A stretch of DNA of 64,000 bases from Albimonas donghaensis. GTDB taxonomy: Bacteria > Pseudomonadota > Alphaproteobacteria > Rhodobacterales > Rhodobacteraceae. Of the stretch, positions 63,229 through 64,000 are shown in pieces. The stretch is taken from assembly GCF_900106695.1 (NCBI RefSeq), contig NZ_FNMZ01000001.1, positions 248,001-312,000 of the forward strand, read 5' to 3'. Each line of letters opens with the position of its first letter. The first letter of the stretch is position 1. The notes beneath the pieces were generated by a model. It ran no database searches, was not told where the DNA came from, and saw only the letters and a list, made by a program, of their open reading frames with translations. The translations under genes were made by a program, and so were the position numbers.

Positions 63229-64000
63229 CGGCGGGCGTCCCCTGCGAGGCTGGAGAAGGAGGGGGCGCGGTCGGGCGCGGTCTCGCCCTTGCGCCACCAG
63301 GCGGCGTTGCCCCGATCTCGGAGCGCCTTGCGTTCCTGCCGGCGCCAGAGGGTGCGCGCCTCGGGGTCGAGCATGTCCTGGAGCTGGTCCCAGACGAGCC
63401 GGTCGAGCGCGAGGCGCCCATACCAGAGGGACGAGCCGGGCGTGTAGCGGCGGGCGAGGTTCACCGCGTCGCGGCCGATCAGCGGGGCCTTGCCCTGGGC
63501 GGCGCGGTCGGCGTTGGAGGCGACGGCGCGCGCCACGTCCGCGCCCAGCCCGACCACCGGCCCGGCCAGCGTCTCGGCGAAGCCGCCGCCGGCGCGGCTG
63601 GTGGAGGCGGAAAAGAAGTCGCCGAAGATGCCGAGCCCGCCGCCCTGGAACACGGCCGCGCCCCAGAAGGCGGGATCGTCCATCGGCCGCGGATCGCGGC
63701 CCTTGGCGACTTCCTTGAGCTGCACCGATACCCCGCCCAGCAGGGTCAGGCCGGCCATCAGCTGCGCGGCGTAGAGCGCGCGGTTCATCGCGCCCGGCCG
63801 GGCCATGGTCCGGCGCACCTGGTTCAGCGTCAAGCTGAGCGCAAAGTTCTTGTACATGGCGGTCGAGCGGATCAGCTCGCCGTAGATGGTGCCCGGCGGG
63901 GCCTCGCCGATCAGCGACGTTCGGGCGTCCAGCGACACGGACGGAACCGCGAACTCCATCTGCTCTTCGATCAGCGCCTGGAGGCGGATCGCCAGCCCCT
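63225..64000 (-). CDS. Large phage virion protein, C-terminal part (gene continues past window)
   Basis: The frame is open to the window edge, so this is the C-terminal 257 residues of a longer protein; ATG 63959 is probably internal. Long hydrophobic and amphipathic helices (ALYAAQLMAGLTLLGGVSVQ; ETLAGPVVGLGADVARAVAS) suggest an internal ejection protein like those of T7-type podoviruses, which cross the envelope during DNA delivery. The C-terminus is charged. Family cannot be named from this part. Confidence 0.65.
   Translation of the reverse strand, partial: GLAIRLQALIEEQMEFAVPSVSLDARTSLIGEAPPGTIYGELIRSTAMYKNFALSLTLNQVRRTMARPGAMNRALYAAQLMAGLTLLGGVSVQLKEVAKGRDPRPMDDPAFWGAAVFQGGGLGIFGDFFSASTSRAGGGFAETLAGPVVGLGADVARAVASNADRAAQGKAPLIGRDAVNLARRYTPGSSLWYGRLALDRLVWDQLQDMLDPEARTLWRRQERKALRDRGNAAWWRKGETAPDRAPSFSSLAGDARR

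Larger units (their letters stand above)
58486..64000 (-). mobile_element. T7-like prophage, tail/lysis end (continues beyond window)
   Basis: Seven tightly packed minus-strand genes run from a large virion protein through a T7-type tail fibre, a spike-base-like protein, a LamG-like protein and small membrane proteins to the tRNA-Lys att scar. Most neighbours overlap by 1-4 nt. The order (tail, then lysis, then att) is that of a prophage end. Confidence 0.8.

Overview
The window is very GC-rich, densely packed bacterial DNA. Genes often overlap by 4 bp (ATGA) or 8 bp. Gene content points to an alphaproteobacterium of the Rhodobacterales type: a cobalamin methionine synthase split into two genes with a divergent metR, TAXI-type TRAP transport, a D-galactose 1-dehydrogenase-like oxidoreductase, ADP-forming acyl-CoA ligases, and a prophage with a GTA-like spike-base protein. 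No ribosomal RNA or other strong species marker is present, so I do not name a genus.

Layout. 1-6.1 kb: the end of one ABC importer, a metallophosphoesterase, and a complete four-gene family-1 (Ugp-like) importer. 6.2-14.5 kb: a LysR regulator, then a leftward operon of fused TRAP permease, DUF1254/DUF1214 protein, TAXI binding protein and ADP-forming acyl-CoA ligase, with a TetR gene upstream. 14.8-23.4 kb: a rightward, translationally coupled catabolic operon (second acyl-CoA ligase, nitronate-monooxygenase-like flavoprotein, three acyl-CoA dehydrogenases, a crotonase, a GntR regulator). Together these two operons look like uptake plus CoA-dependent breakdown of a carboxylic acid I cannot identify. 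23.5-39.6 kb: mixed metabolism (FAD amine oxidase-like protein, aminotransferase, RlmJ, a variant AroQ, a serine hydrolase, thiolase, gamma-glutamyltransferase, alpha/beta hydrolase, split MetH with MetR, galactose dehydrogenase-like protein). 40.3-44.1 kb: a hybrid sensor kinase and two response regulators whose genes overlap tail to tail. 44.7-51.8 kb: a 2372-residue autotransporter with about twenty QSIGGGGG-type repeats.

52.1-64 kb is mobile. A four-gene operon ends in a tyrosine recombinase. It is followed by a visibly more AT-rich gene for a 1068-residue P-loop ATPase fused to a C-terminal phosphoribosyltransferase-like domain. Next come the 3' half of a tRNA-Lys(UUU) gene (a typical attachment-site scar) and the lysis and tail end of a T7-like prophage that runs off the window.

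The best candidate for an undescribed system is the ATPase-phosphoribosyltransferase gene. Its position beside an integrase and an att scar suggests antiphage defence. Its reading frame continues for 35 protein-like codons past the TGA stop, and a 74-codon in-frame ORF ends directly at its start codon. The function is an inference from architecture and context only.
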